A DNA stretch of 60,000 nt from Adiantum capillus-veneris. Lineage: Eukaryota; Streptophyta; Polypodiopsida; Polypodiales; Pteridaceae. Positions 33,008 to 44,252 of the stretch are shown here, one piece after another (position 1 is the first letter of the stretch; each line of letters begins with the position of its first letter). The position numbers and the translations under genes are program-made. The notes beneath the pieces were generated by a model. That model was given only the letters and a program-made list of their open reading frames with translations. It searched no databases and was not told the DNA's origin. The stretch is taken from assembly GCA_014529385.2 (NCBI GenBank), contig CM043955.1:149749640-149809639 (forward strand), read 5' to 3'.

Positions 33008-34327
33008 TGCCTCGATAATTCAATTAAGAGATTAAATGCTTTTGGTGACTCCATGCTTTTGGTAAGGCAAATGCAAGGTACATGGGCTTGCAAAAATGCC
33101 AGTCTCTCTACTAAAATGAGAGAAGCCAAAGCTCTTATGAGGAGATTTAGGGAGGCACAAGTACATCATGTGCCAAGAGACCAGAACAAGGATGCAGACC
33201 ACCTAGCATCATCGAAGTTAAATGAGTCAATAGTGGAAGCAGTGGCCATCAAACTTCCACTTCAGCAAGGCAAGGAGGACTTAGAAGATATTATGCACAT
33301 TCTGGAGCAAGGAGAGGCTCCTAAACACTTGAATGCAGGGGAAAGGCGATGGTTAGCTAGGAAGGCTACCAGGTATCGCATAGTAAATGATAACTTGTAT
33401 TGTCTTGGTAAGGATGGTGTGCTTAGGAGAGTGCCTTTGAAGAGTGAAATTGAAGAGATTTTAAAAGCTTGTCACGATGATATGTGCGGAGGACACTTTG
33501 CACACGACGTCACTAGTAGAAAGGTTCTACAAGCTGGGTTTACTTGGCCAAGTCTTCATCGTGATGTCAAATACTGGTGTCAAACATGTGATGAATGTCA
33601 GAAAGCAGGACCACGACGGCTCATAGCTGAACCTCAGAACCTAATAAAGGTATATGGGCCCTTTGAGAAGTGGGGAATTGATGCCATAGGGCCTCTACCA
33701 CGCACTCAGTCAGGTAAAGAGTACATCATCATGGGAGTAGACTACATGACTAGATGGGTTGAGGCTATGCCGATCAATAGAATTACTGCTAAGGATGTAA
33801 GTCAGTTCATCTTTGATCACATCTGTTGCCGGTTTGGCACCCCTCTTGAAATACTATCTGATAGAGGACCAAGGTTTAGAGTAGACTTGGTAGGAGAACT
33901 CATTCAGAAGCTAAATATTCAGCATCAACACTCTACTCCTTACTACCCTCAGTGCAATGGTTTGGTGGAAAAGGTAAATGGAATCATTTGCAAAATTCTC
34001 ACCAAACAGGTACATGCCAGGCGCCAAGATTGGGACAAACACCTGAATGGAGCTCTATGGGCCTATAGAACCTCCTTCAAAACCACATTAGGGTACACAC
34101 CCTTTCATTTGGTTTATGGAAAGGAGGCTCTTTTGCCCATTGAAGTGAAGTTAACAAGTCTTCGAATATTGGGTAGCCAGGTAGGCTCTCAAAAGAAGAA
34201 AGTACATCAAAGGATCATGGATCTAGAGAGGCTGCAATTGGGAGGCTGCAATTGGATCGTGAAGAAGCCATCAACCACTATTCTCAAGAAGCATAGAAGC
34301 GCAGAGAAAAGTTCAACAAAAAGCTAG
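33008..34327 (+). pseudogene. Tat element second RNase H (end) and integrase
   Basis: Continues the same frame after the TGA: FGDSMLLVRQMQGTW and VHHVPRDQNKDADHLAS complete the archaeal-type RNase H (catalytic D-E-D plus His region). Integrase follows with an HHCC finger (CHDDMCGGHFAHD..YWCQTCDEC), catalytic GIDAIGPL, LSDRGPRF and GLVEKVNG, then WAYRTSFKTTLGYTPFHLVYG. A 14-bp tandem duplication at 34229-34256 shifts the frame, and the last integrase part (KDGKFLFRWEGSFLV..) lies in another frame to about 34565. The normal frame would otherwise have run on, so this duplication, the stops and the gag-pol shift make the copy defective. Confidence 0.9.
34229..34256. repeat. 14-bp tandem duplication in integrase
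   Basis: AGGCTGCAATTGGG is followed at once by AGGCTGCAATTGGA. Removing one unit restores the reading frame, so this is a late frameshift mutation. Confidence 0.85.
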
Positions 34328-34592
34328 CATCCAAAGACATCAAAAAGGGATCTCTGGTGCTTTGATATGACAATCGCTTCGACACTCGTAAGGATGGAAA
34401 GTTTCTTTTTCGATGGGAAGGCTCGTTCTTGGTCACCAAAAAGTTCAAAAATGGCTCTTACAAACTTCAAGACATTGATGGTAAAGTGCACAAGACCAGG
34501 ACAAATGGATGGCGTCTAAAGCCTTATCACATCAGGATAAGGTCAGCTCAAGATCAAAGAAAGTAGGCTAGAGGCATAAATATCCCTAGCCA

Positions 34593-34607
34593 GGTTTGGG
34601 GGGGCTA
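34593..34607 (+). promoter_or_regulatory. Polypurine tract of the Tat element
   Basis: GGTTTGGGGGGGCTA lies immediately before the 3' LTR (TGATCC at 34608) and would prime plus-strand synthesis. Confidence 0.8.
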
Positions 34608-35907
34608 TGATCCGAGCCTATCACAAATTTTTGTTTACTATATTTTGTTGGTTTTCCTTGCTTCTAGAGGTTTACAATAAAAGAAAGAGTGAGAAGAACC
34701 TCTTGGAAAAATTAAAAAAATGATTTGATGGGAATTTTTTCTTGACTAGTTCACCGAAGGTGAAAGGTAGAGGGAGAACCTAGTGGTAAAGGGAAGGGAA
34801 AATATGTAAATGTAAAAAGAAAAGATATGATGTGGTTGTGGAGCCATGCACCCATGATTCAAGGGTCATGAGTGGCTCATATCATCATGGCTTTGGAGCC
34901 ATATGATGATTCAAACAGATGGAACCCAAGTGGAAGACTTGGTAAAAGAAGGAACCAGACACATGATTTTGCTGGATTTTTAAAAAATACTTCCACTCCG
35001 AACCAAGAAAAGTTGTCTTCATCAAAGTTGTAGCTGATGAGCTGGAGATTCTGACCATATTTTTTTAATAATTTTTGCATCTACGGTCTAGGAGATATGG
35101 CCAAAATGGCGGACTCTAGTTTTTTCAACTGTGGTGGAGACCACCCCCTCTACCTTTACACACACACCCTTCCTTTTCCACATTGAGACCTTCTCTAAAA
35201 ATCAGCCATTAGTCTTCTCACCCTCCCCTCCTTCCTCCTCTCTCTCAAGCTCAAAAAACCATCACAAATTCCTTTTCTAATCACCTCTCAAGTCAAGCTT
35301 AATCTTGTTGTAATTCATAAGTTCTCATTCAATCCCTTTCTATTATTACTAGATATGTATTGATTTTATTTAGATTCTTTACATTTTAAAATAAGGAAGC
35401 TCTTGGACTCAAGCTATGGAGGAAGGAGTGAAGACAACACAAGTGATGATGGAGCCAATTAGTTGCAAATTGGTCAACAAATCACTTGGAAGGAGCTTCT
35501 TCATTGGTTGAATGTCCCTAATCAAGCTTCATTTGTACAAATTACACTTGGATCTTAACCTCACTCCTAATCACTCTCTTTCCTATATAAAGAGGCCTTC
35601 CCCTTTGTAATTTCAAGCCTCCCTCAGCCCCATTGAGTCTTTGTATCACTCACCATGAGCCCATAAAGCTCATTCATTCACTCTATTCTTGCACATTCTA
35701 GAGTGCAAATTGGTTCATGCTAGTAACCTCCCCTCCTCTTACTTATGTTAATTAAGAGAAATCTTTTATGTGTGTGTGAGAGTGCTTGATGTGATTTTGG
35801 CTAATCCTTGAGTGGTTGTTTAGTAATCTACATGCTATTTGTGTTGGGAGTGTTTGAAGTATCCATTCCTTGTACACACACTAAAGTTAATGCTTCATTA
35901 ATAGTGA

Positions 35908-35965
<58 letters not shown>

Positions 35966-36076
35966 GCGGTCCTAGTCCACGCTTCTAAGACTAGGTGGTG
36001 CCCTCATCTCATTTCCCTTGTGGCGCAACGGAGTTTGTTTTGGTGTAGAAGCCGCCATTCCAAATTTCCTTCGTCA
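34608..36076 (+). repeat. 3' LTR of the Tat element
   Basis: 1469 bp, TGATCCGAG to CTTCGTCA, about 98.5% identical by eye to the 5' LTR outside the CT tract. It is followed by CTTG, the target duplication. Confidence 0.95.
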
Positions 36077-36217
36077 CTTGGAATAGGGGTTTTCACTAGG
36101 AACAGGAAGCCAAGGCTTCCGGGAACCATCAAGTATTATTCTAGAACGAATGTGGTTATACGTTCGGTTCAAGTGCTTGTATAGACTTCTCTTGAGTAGT
36201 AAAGATATTATTACAGC

Positions 36218-36237
36218 GGGGGGGGCGGGGGGGGGGG
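36218..36237 (+). other. G tract (8 G, C, 11 G)
   Basis: A run of 19 G interrupted by one C inside an LTR-like sequence. It could form a G-quadruplex on the plus strand and is a likely site of sequencing error. Confidence 0.8.
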
Positions 36238-36499
36238 CAAGCCCATCTTCTGGTCGCCAGTATTGTGTCGATCTTCTCACTCTCTATCTATTTTTTTCTA
36301 TATCCTTTGGCTTCAATATTAAGTGATGAATTCTATTTATCTGAGTATATTTTATATTGCTATGCACTCCCGTTTGTAATAGTGGTGTGAGAGCATGGTC
36401 TCCTCTCTTTCTCTATAAAGGAGGACAACTCTGGGAAGATACGGGAAGAAGCCATGATAAGCCAAGAGAGAAGTAATCAGGCGGAACCCTAAGCCCTAC

Positions 36500-37200
36500 T
36501 GGAAGAGTTCGCTGAGTTGCGAAAATTTTTCTCTTTGCAAGAAGTCGACAAGGCTTGGGGTTCTCTGAGAAGGCGACAAGAGCATGATGCTCAAGAACCT
36601 AGAGAATCCGAGGAGCAGAATACTCAAGATACTTCACAACCCAGAAAATATCCAAGAACATCAATCCAGAACCACAGCCAAGAATACCCATCTTTTCATG
36701 AAGGATATGAAGGTCTTTAGACCTCAGAACACTCCGGTCAAGTTTGATACTTTTGACGGAAGGGAAGATGCCCCGAAAGCTACCGCTTTCATACAGTTTG
36801 AAGTTGCCTTTGCAAACGGTAATTTCTGAAGGGCGTCGAAGGTGAGGCATGTGACCAAACACTTCAAGGGTATTGCAAGTACTTGGTCGTATACCAAAGC
36901 TCTGCAAGGAACTTAGAACAAGACTTGGATTCAATTCAAGGTTGAATTTTTCGACAATTTTTTTTTTTCTCTACGCTTTGAGGAAGGCATCCAAGAAGAT
37001 TGGGTTTGGTTTGCCCAATAGGAACACGAGCGACACAAAGCAAGTAGTGGTTCACTCTTGCCAAGGTAGCTCCACTCTTGACCCTCTCTGTGGCAGGAAA
37101 GATTAAGAAATTCAACGAAGGACTTTTGCCCGAATTTTCTAGATGCATTTGCAAGATACTTTGCAGCAGATGATGGAGTGAGCAATAAAAGCTGAAAGTG
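36500..37200 (+). pseudogene. gag relic of the older gypsy element
   Basis: The open pieces read FDTFDGREDAPKATAFIQFEVAF and then, in another frame, HVTKHFKGIASTWSYTKALQ and further on DAFARYFAADDGVSN. This matches the F.G..D...A..F and LKG.A..WW order of gypsy gag capsid domains. Several stops and a poly-T run (36960-36969) interrupt it. Confidence 0.6.
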
Positions 37201-37938
37201 CACACTTCAGTGTATGAAGCATCTAATCCCCATGGTGGGATGAGAACCATCGAAGGATACGTTGCTATCCAAAGCAAGTTTTAGAGTACAGGAATTGAGT
37301 CTAACTCCTGTGATTTTGAACAGAAGACTCTCAAACTTTAAGTGAGAGGGCAAGTCTTTGATGAAAGTTAAATCTTTGAGAAACTCATAAACTGCATATT
37401 GCTTTTACGCACGAGATATGCAGGACAATCACTCTCGAGTATTTATGATAGTAGAATTGAGTTGAAACATTGCTTTATGCGATGAATTGGTTTGCTCAAC
37501 CATCCGGAAGGTTACTAATTGATTTAGTATCCGATTGTTTCCTAACACATTACCTGCTATTGCGGGCAGGACATTATGAAGGAACCATTCCGAGTTTTCA
37601 AGAAAATAAATTTTTTTATCAAGCTTGAGTACCCTATGAGCCTACACCCCTTACTCGGTAAGGGGAGATATGGTAGTGCTTTTGGCACAAGTGAATGAAC
37701 ACTCTCTTTATGAGGGAAGGAACAAGAGCCGCCTACGGCATGTGCTCGTGGAATTTGAGATTTGAACTCCCAGTTTCTCTAGTGAGCAGGTTTGCTCTGG
37801 AACCAAGTCAAGGAATCATCTGGTTGAGCTGCTCGCTCTGAGAATCTTTACGAAAGCAAGGAAGTTTTCCGAGTTCATAAAAGCTCTGACTCTAACACAA
37901 CATGAGTATTACATACACTTTCGGGTACACGGACAACG

Positions 37939-38239
37939 TGTTGGGTTAAAGGCCCAAATGGCCCCCTTTAATGTATATTTTAAAGGTTACTAACCTTTGG
38001 CCAAGTTCCCATTGAACTTGGCCACTAACTTATAAATTGGTCCTATACCTTTTAATAAAGGGAATGTGAGTTCATTAAAAACTCACTCACTTATTCCCCC
38101 AGCTAACGAGCGTGCTCTCTCTCTCTCCCTTCGTTCTGCTAGCGCTACCTCTCTGCAGGCCTTTGCCTCCTCTGCAAGCCACACACCCTGCACTTCCTCG
38201 CATGCTCTATCACTTGCATACACCGCCGCGCACTCATCA
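37939..38239 (+). repeat. 5' LTR of copia-3
   Basis: 301 bp from TGTTGGGTTAAAGGCCC to GCACTCATCA, ended by the primer-binding site two bases later. It contains a CT-rich tract and no clear TATA box. Confidence 0.75.
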
Positions 38240-38241
38240 AC

Positions 38242-38253
38242 TAGTATCAGAGC
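38242..38253 (+). promoter_or_regulatory. Primer-binding site of copia-3
   Basis: TAGTATCAGAGC differs by one base from the initiator-Met tRNA site TGGTATCAGAGC. Confidence 0.75.
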
Positions 38254-38982
38254 CCAATTAGGGTTTGCTCCCAAACCTGCAAACGCTGATTTTCAACCAA
38301 GGAGGTCAACTTTCTCGCGAGATTTTGCAATTTTATCGCCAAAGGATTCGTCCCCGGACACTAGAGAGCTCCCGGCAAGTGAAATTGACCTAAAACAGGC
38401 TGAAATTAGGTCAAAATCAGCAAATTACAGGTTATGACAGCAAAATATAGGCTTTGCAAATGATGTATTAAGGTGTGGGAACACTTTTTCTAAGTCCTCG
38501 CTACCCGAAAACACTGAAATTGCCGCAAAACAGGTGTTTTCAGCAAATTTCAGATTTACGCAGGTTTTTGCAAGTGTTTTTATGATGCGACTACATTGGG
38601 GAAAGTGCAAATTGATGCAATCTACGCACGTTTGACAAATTTTGGCTATGTATGACCATTTATGGCTCATTTTCATGCAATTTGATGTTACAAATTGGGG
38701 CTTTTGCTCTTACATGCTTCTAAAGGCTGTGTATTAGCCTTATATATGTTTTGTGTGGCTAAAAACAACTAAATTTGTTGTTTTTGAGCACAAATTCGCT
38801 CTCTGAAATTTCTTGCGTATAAATTTCAGAAATTGTTTTTTTGTGCCCAAATCGACCTATTTTGCCCCAAATTGCTCCTGTGACCATTTGGAGCTATAGT
38901 GTATATCTCTGTGAGGCTATACTCCGGTTTTTGTGCATTTTGTCCAAAAATTCAGCGTATTAGCCCTCTTATTCGTGCAACT

Positions 38983-39472
38983 ATGGCCTCATCTTCTTCG
39001 GATGTGAAGAATCTCTTTGAGATTAGGAGGTTCGATGGAACAGGCTTCGACCTTTGGAAAGACAAGATTCAGGGAATCCTATTTCTTAAGGATTGTGAAG
39101 GGGCACTTGAACAGGTAAAGCCACAGAATATGACCAGCGTAACCGCGAAATGTTTCACCATGAAACGTGGCGTATGGCCATGACCGATGAGACAGTCATT
39201 GATGTGAAAAGTCTCACAACTGCTTTTGATGTGTGGGAGAAGTTAAAGGGAATGTATGAGAATACAATGTGTGTCAACCAACTGCATTTGATGCGAAAAC
39301 TTGTTGGCATGCAACTAGATGAATCCAAGAGCACTGCAGAGCACTTGTCGTTGTTCGTAGGTACTTTGTCGCAGTTACAGAACTCAGGCTTACCTCCTTT
39401 TGATGATAAGCTGAAAGCTATCTTCTTGCTTATGACCTTACTTGAGTCATGGGAAACTTTGGTGGTTTCATT
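38983..39472 (+). pseudogene. Copia-3 gag, first part
   Basis: ATG at 38983 opens MASSSSDVKNLFEIRRFDG, followed by LWKDKIQGILFLKD, the standard start of a plant copia gag. A one-base shift near 39127 moves the coding to the next frame (FHHETWRMAMTDE.., VWEKLKGMYENTMC, KLVGMQLDESKS). The frame reaches the nested element's target site TCATT (39468-39472) in ..LVVSF. The last residues of that reading frame (39473-39557) belong to the inserted LTR. Gag packages the RNA in virus-like particles. Confidence 0.85.
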
Positions 39473-39697
39473 TGTTGGAATTAGGGTTGCAGAGAAACAC
39501 ACAGCTTGGAGAAGACGAAGGAAGCTCAAGGCACACAATAGAGAGTGTGTTAGTTAGTGTGCTATGGAAAGATAGATAGCCCTAGAGTGATGGGCGTATA
39601 TACAATGCACGGAGGAAAAAACCTCCTAAAGAGGGAAAAAATGCCCCGGCGGTCCTAGTGTGTTCACACACATCACTACCACATGTATATGGTAACA
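39473..39697 (-). repeat. 3' LTR of copia-2
   Basis: 225 bp; on the plus strand TGTTGGAATTAGGG to CATATGGTAACA-type end. The other copy is at 44253-44478 and a third, in plus orientation, closes copia-4 at 52745-52970. Confidence 0.93.
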
Positions 39698-39772
39698 AAT
39701 CCCCCCTGGAGTGATGCGGTGAACGAGAGCTGGCACATGAGTAAAGGGAAGTGCCATGCCCTAAGGACATGA

Positions 39773-41161
39773 TCAGTCCACAAAGGGGAGTAAGCCCAAA
39801 GCTTTGCGGAAAGCTTCAAGCTTCTCACGAGACAATGCTTTTGTGAAAAGATCTGCAAGGTTGTCCTGTGTTGGCACATAAGCCAAGCTGATCTCTCCTG
39901 CTGAGAGCCTCTCCCTGACATAGTGGTAATGCACCTCAATGTGCTTTGTGCGAGCATGAAAATCTGGGTTCCTTGCAACTGCCAATGCGCTCTGACTGTC
40001 AGTGTAGATAGTGTTGGCAGTGTCCTATCCAACACCCAAATCAGCCATAAGGCGTCTGAGCCATACACACTCAACCGTAGTTGTGAAGACTGCCCTGTAC
40101 TCAGCCTCGCAACTCGAAGTGGCCACAGTAGGTTGCTTCTTGCTCAACCATGATATACATGAACTGCCAAGCATGAAACAAAAACCACTTGTGGACACTC
40201 GCGTGTCAAAACAACCAGCCCAATCTGAGTACGAAAAAGTATGTAAGTCTGGCGGCAATGATCCCCCCTTGGGATAAAACAAGCCAAGATGTAAAGTGCC
40301 ACTAAGGTAGCGGAAAATCCTCTTGACAGCCTGCCAATGCTTAGACCCTGGGCTATGCATAAATCTGATGACCTGTGAGACTGTAAAGTGAATATCTGGC
40401 CTCGTGTTGCATACATAAATGAGGTAGCCAACAGCAGTTTGGTAAAGAGTGACATCAGCAGGATCGCCAGCATCATGTAGACTCAACTTCAAACCTGTTT
40501 CCATGGGAGTGGCAATAGGTTTGCTATCCTCAAGTCCAAACTTACATACCAATGTCTCTATGTAACTTTTCTGACACAAGGCAATACCACCATCACACTG
40601 CTTAAACTGTATACCCAAGTAATGATGCAACAGTCCCAAATCTTTCATCTTGAAAGTAGCATTCAAATCAGCCTTAAATTCAACAATATGTCTCTCATTT
40701 GGTCCAGTGATCAGCAAATCATTGACATAAAGAACCACAATGAGAAGTACATCACCCTCACGCTTTACATACAATGTGCTTTCTGTTGGACTGTTACGAA
40801 AGCCTTGTTTGACCAAATGAGTGTCAGCTTTCTCATACCAAGCACGAGGAGATTGCTTCAACCCATACAAAGCCTTGTTACATTTGCACACTTTGTCCTC
40901 TTGTACTTTTATGACAAAACCGTGAGGCTGCGTTACATAAACTTCCTCAAATATGTCACCATTCAAGAAAGCAGTAACAATGTCTGATTGATGTACATCC
41001 CAACCAAAATGACCTGCCAATGCACATAGAAAACGCACAGTAGTCATACGACAAGTGGGAGTAAAAGTCTCTTCATAATCTATGCCTTTTTGCTGTGCAT
41101 AACCCTTTGCAACAAGTCGAGCCTTATGGCGATCGATTTTCTGAATTTTGTGCTTCATCAA
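39773..41161 (-). pseudogene. Copia-2 reverse transcriptase and RNase H
   Basis: Open from 41161 to 40025, then a TAG (one C-to-T from CAG) and open again to 39773 (..LLPFVD end). It has HKARLVAKGYAQQKGIDYE, FLNGDIFEEVYVTQP, ALYGLKQSPRAWY, LYVNDLLI where the family's catalytic box is YVDD (first Asp to Asn), KMKDLGLLHHYLGIQ, then RNase H YSDWAGCFDTRVSTSG, ATSSCEAEYRAV, IYTDSQSALAV and HVHYHYVRE-type tail. A deletion of about 110 bp at 41161 fuses the linker to RT: the sequence between FDEAQNSEN and DRHKARLVAKGY is missing relative to copia-1. Confidence 0.92.
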
Positions 41162-41502
41162 AAGTCAGAGGCTCCTCAACATCATGTAAGCTAGACACAG
41201 CCAAAGCATAACAATCTGATGCATAAGATGCATGGCGAGAGCCTGAACGAGTACGACTAGACAAAGGTGCATCCAATTTACTGTCATGCAAAGTGTGCAC
41301 CAGCCATTTTGGCATACCTCTAGCCTGCTCATTTTCAGCCCTTTCCTCATGAAGTACATCATGTACATCTGCATCAGTAATAGGTTGATCTACGACATTT
41401 TCAGAAACCCACATTCGTATTTCCACCACTGAAAAGAGGCAACAAAGTGTTATAAATGTCCTGTGAGCTTACATTACTGTCTCTAGTACATGACAGTAAG
41501 GG

Positions 41503-43047
41503 CTAAACAGAATCTTCCACAAACACTACATCCCGCGAAACCAGAATACGTTTTAATTGCGGATGATACAACCTGTAACCTTTGCTTTTAGCACTGTAAC
41601 CAACAAAAATACATTTGACAGCCTTATCATCCAATTTTCTGCGCTGCACTTGTGGCACCAAAGCATATGCCAAACAACCAAAAACACGCATGTGCTCAAT
41701 AGAAGGCTTTCTATCATGCCATGCTTCATATGGAGTAATAGACTGCGAAGCTTTCGTAGGACACCTGTTAAGTACATAAGTGGCACACATGATGGCCTCA
41801 AGCCAAAAAGAATGCGGTAAAGCTTGACTTTTGACCATACATCGTGCCATTTCCGTCAGTGGCCTGTTTTTCCTCTCAGCAACACCATTTTGTTGAGGTG
41901 TATAAGGCACTGTACATTGGTGTTTTATCCCACGACTAGCTAGAAATGCATTAAATTTATGAGACATATACTCCCCCCCTCGATCGGAACGGAGGGTGCC
42001 CATAGTACATTTCGAGACATTTTCAGCCGTAGCCAGAAATTATTTGAAGCACATAAAAACTTCGGACTTCGCTTTAAGCGGAAATACCCATGCATGCCTG
42101 GAGTAATCATCAATGAAAGTCACGAAGTACAGGTAATTGCCCAAGGACGGAGTTTGCATGGGCCCACAAATATCACTATGCACAAGCTGCAACCTGCATG
42201 TGGCCCGAACTGAGCCATCCTTTGGAAATTTAGAACGTTGCATCTTACCCAAAATACAGCCTTCACAAACATGTTTGACAGGTGCTTCAAGAGGTGGCGA
42301 AGAAGCAACCATATCAGATTTCTGCAAACGCAGCAAAGTGGCAAAATTCAGATGACCAAAACGTGCATGCCAAAGTTTTGTATCTGAAATAGCCCTTGAA
42401 TCTGCAACAGCATTTGCAAAGTTTTGTCCACACTTGTCATACAAAGTGAGGTTATACAGCCCACGGCACAAAAGGCCAGATACAACAATTTCATCACCAA
42501 AACTGAGATCATGAATTGTACATCTGTCATCCACAAATTTGACTACAAGTCCAAGTCTAGCAAGTGCGGATACAGACAAGAGATTCTTCTTGATCCCAGG
42601 TACATAAAGTGCATCAACAAGTATGAAGGAACTGCCATTAGCAGCAGTGAGCACAATCTTTCCAACTCCCTGAACTGGATAAGAGGCATTGTTGGCACAA
42701 GTGACTGAATTCCCATAAGGGACAGACTTGAGAGAGGTAAACAATTCACGATGTGAGGTAATGTGCTTTGTAGCACCACTGTCGAAATACCACACATGTG
42801 AATCTGCAGCAACTGACAAGCATGCATCATGGACAGTAGGATTGTAAGTGCACTTTGCGCTAAAAGCCCATTCTGCATCAACATCAGCAACACAGTCTCC
42901 TTTCACAGAAGACTCAACAATGGTTGCATTTGTAGTGGAACCAGCATTTGGAGTGGAACCACCTTCTTTCTTCGTAGCCTCTTTGGCCTTCAACTTAGGA
43001 CACGACTTGATCAAGTGATCATTGGCTTTACAATAATGGCAACGCAT
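41503..43047 (-). pseudogene. Copia-2 protease and integrase
   Basis: Two same-frame stretches (43047-42040 and 42003-41503) separated by one stop (TAA from CAA at FMCFK*). It has zinc knuckle CHYCKANDHLIKSC, aspartic protease VWYFDSGATKHITSH, pre-integrase LWHARFGHLNF, CEGCILGK, HSDICGPMQTPS, FIDDYSRHAW, LRSDRGGEYMSHKF and PQQNGVAERKNRPL (catalytic D, D, E). The C-terminal block is VFGCLAYALVPQVQRRKLDD and GYSAKSKGYRLYHP. Confidence 0.9.
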
Positions 43048-43239
43048 CTTCTTTTTGCCCTTGTCACCAAAATTTCCAGACGAAGTGCTGCCAGCAGAAG
43101 CATTAGGAACATAAGTTTTGCTACTCGCAGCAGAACCATAAGAAGTGGCTGCATTACTGTTACCACCCTTTCTTTGAGAAGCAATAAAAGCCTGTTCAAC
43201 TGCACGTTGCCTAGTCCTGTTTTTTTTGGAAAGTGACTC

Positions 43240-43890
43240 TTACAACAGCAATGTGCATAATGCATCAAACTTGACAACTTCAGGATTTCCTTGGGTCATC
43301 AGTCTCCAAGTACTAGCAAAAGTTTGGTAGGAATCTGGTAAGGCATCAAGAACAGTCTGCACAAGGGAACTGTCTGAAATGACTTCACTTGCAGAAATAA
43401 GCTGCTCATTGATATCCTTGACACTAGCAAGGAAAGTGTCCATATCATCTTCCTCATTCATAATCTTCGACTCCAGCTCTTTACGCAGCAAAGCAATTTT
43501 AGCCTCATTGCGGCTTGCATAAAGACCTGCTAAAATATCCCAAGCTTGTTTTGCAGATTTTGCTGAACGGATGTGAGGAACAATGGTACGCTTCACAGAC
43601 AACGCAATCAATGCATGAGCCTGCGTATCCTTAACATCCCAACGAGCTTGTTCTGCCGTAGGCAAAACAACTCTAACAACTGCAATCCTTGCAGCAAGAC
43701 CTGCAACATCCTCAACATCGCCTACATCCTCAGAACCAGGACGTACATCAATGCCCTGTACAATGTTCCAGACACCTTTTGACACAAGAACATGTTGCAT
43801 CATATAAGCCCACATAGGGTAGTTGTCCCCATCCAACCTGTCCTCAGCAGCAAACATCTTGAACACATCTGTGTTGTTGTTGTCAGCCAT
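43240..43890 (-). pseudogene. Copia-2 gag
   Basis: Start MADNNNTDVFKMFAAEDRL chosen because it is a typical copia gag opening; the frame also runs upstream to 43950. It contains GDNYPMWAYMMQHVLVSKGVW and AWDILAGLYASRNEAKIALL, the usual copia gag core. It ends at a TAA (43240-43242) but the same frame continues with SKKNRTRQRAVEQAFIAS and the zinc knuckle in 43047-42040, so gag and pol were one frame and this stop is secondary. Confidence 0.88.
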
Positions 43891-44238
43891 GTTAAATGCT
43901 GCACCTGATGTGAAAACTGCCCAAAAATAGGAGAAATGGAGCGGGAACAACCTGTGCTATATAGCACAAACTGTAGAAGACTATAAGGCACCTGTTATGC
44001 AAAAAACGGCACTGACAGAAATTTTGCACAAAATGACGAAATAGCCTGTGCAGTATTGCCTGTAGTGGAAACGGAGGCCAAAATGAGTCGAAATCAAAAT
44101 TCTGAGCAGACCAAGCTCTTCGAGCTTACCCAAAATATTTGTCGACCTGCGAACGCTCGCCAAAGCTCACTGAAATCGGAGAAAGTGAGCAGGCGTGTGC
44201 TGGAGCAGCTGGCGACTAACCCCGGGAGGACGTGACCT

Positions 44239-44250
44239 GCTCTGATACCA
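44239..44250 (-). promoter_or_regulatory. Primer-binding site of copia-2
   Basis: On the minus strand TGGTATCAGAGC, two bases after the 5' LTR end. Initiator-Met tRNA type. Confidence 0.88.
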
Positions 44251-44252
44251 AT

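Larger units (their letters stand above)
26871..36076 (+). mobile_element. Complete Ty3/gypsy element of the Tat type
   Basis: 9.2-kb element with LTRs 26871-28353 and 34608-36076 (TG..CA ends), primer-binding site, polypurine tract, and a 4-bp target duplication CTTG (26867-26870 and 36077-36080). Internal order: an upstream ORF, two small ORFs, gag with zinc knuckle, protease, RT, a degenerate RNase H, a second archaeal-type RNase H, then integrase. A second RNase H between RT and integrase is characteristic of the Tat/Ogre lineage. The two LTRs differ at roughly twenty positions by eye plus a shorter CT tract in the 3' LTR, so the insertion is fairly young. Three in-frame stops, a gag-pol frame change and a 14-bp duplication in integrase make this copy defective. 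Confidence 0.93.
36077..37938 (+). mobile_element. Older gypsy element: LTR end, leader and gag relic
   Basis: Continues the sequence interrupted by the Tat element. After an LTR-like end there is a primer-binding-like TGGTGTGAGAGC (36383-36394), a leader, and a gag relic (36500-37200) with VKFDTFDGREDAPKATAFIQF and HFKGIASTWS across several frameshifts. Beyond about 37200 no motif is clear to me. It is cut at 37939 by the copia 5' LTR. Confidence 0.6.
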
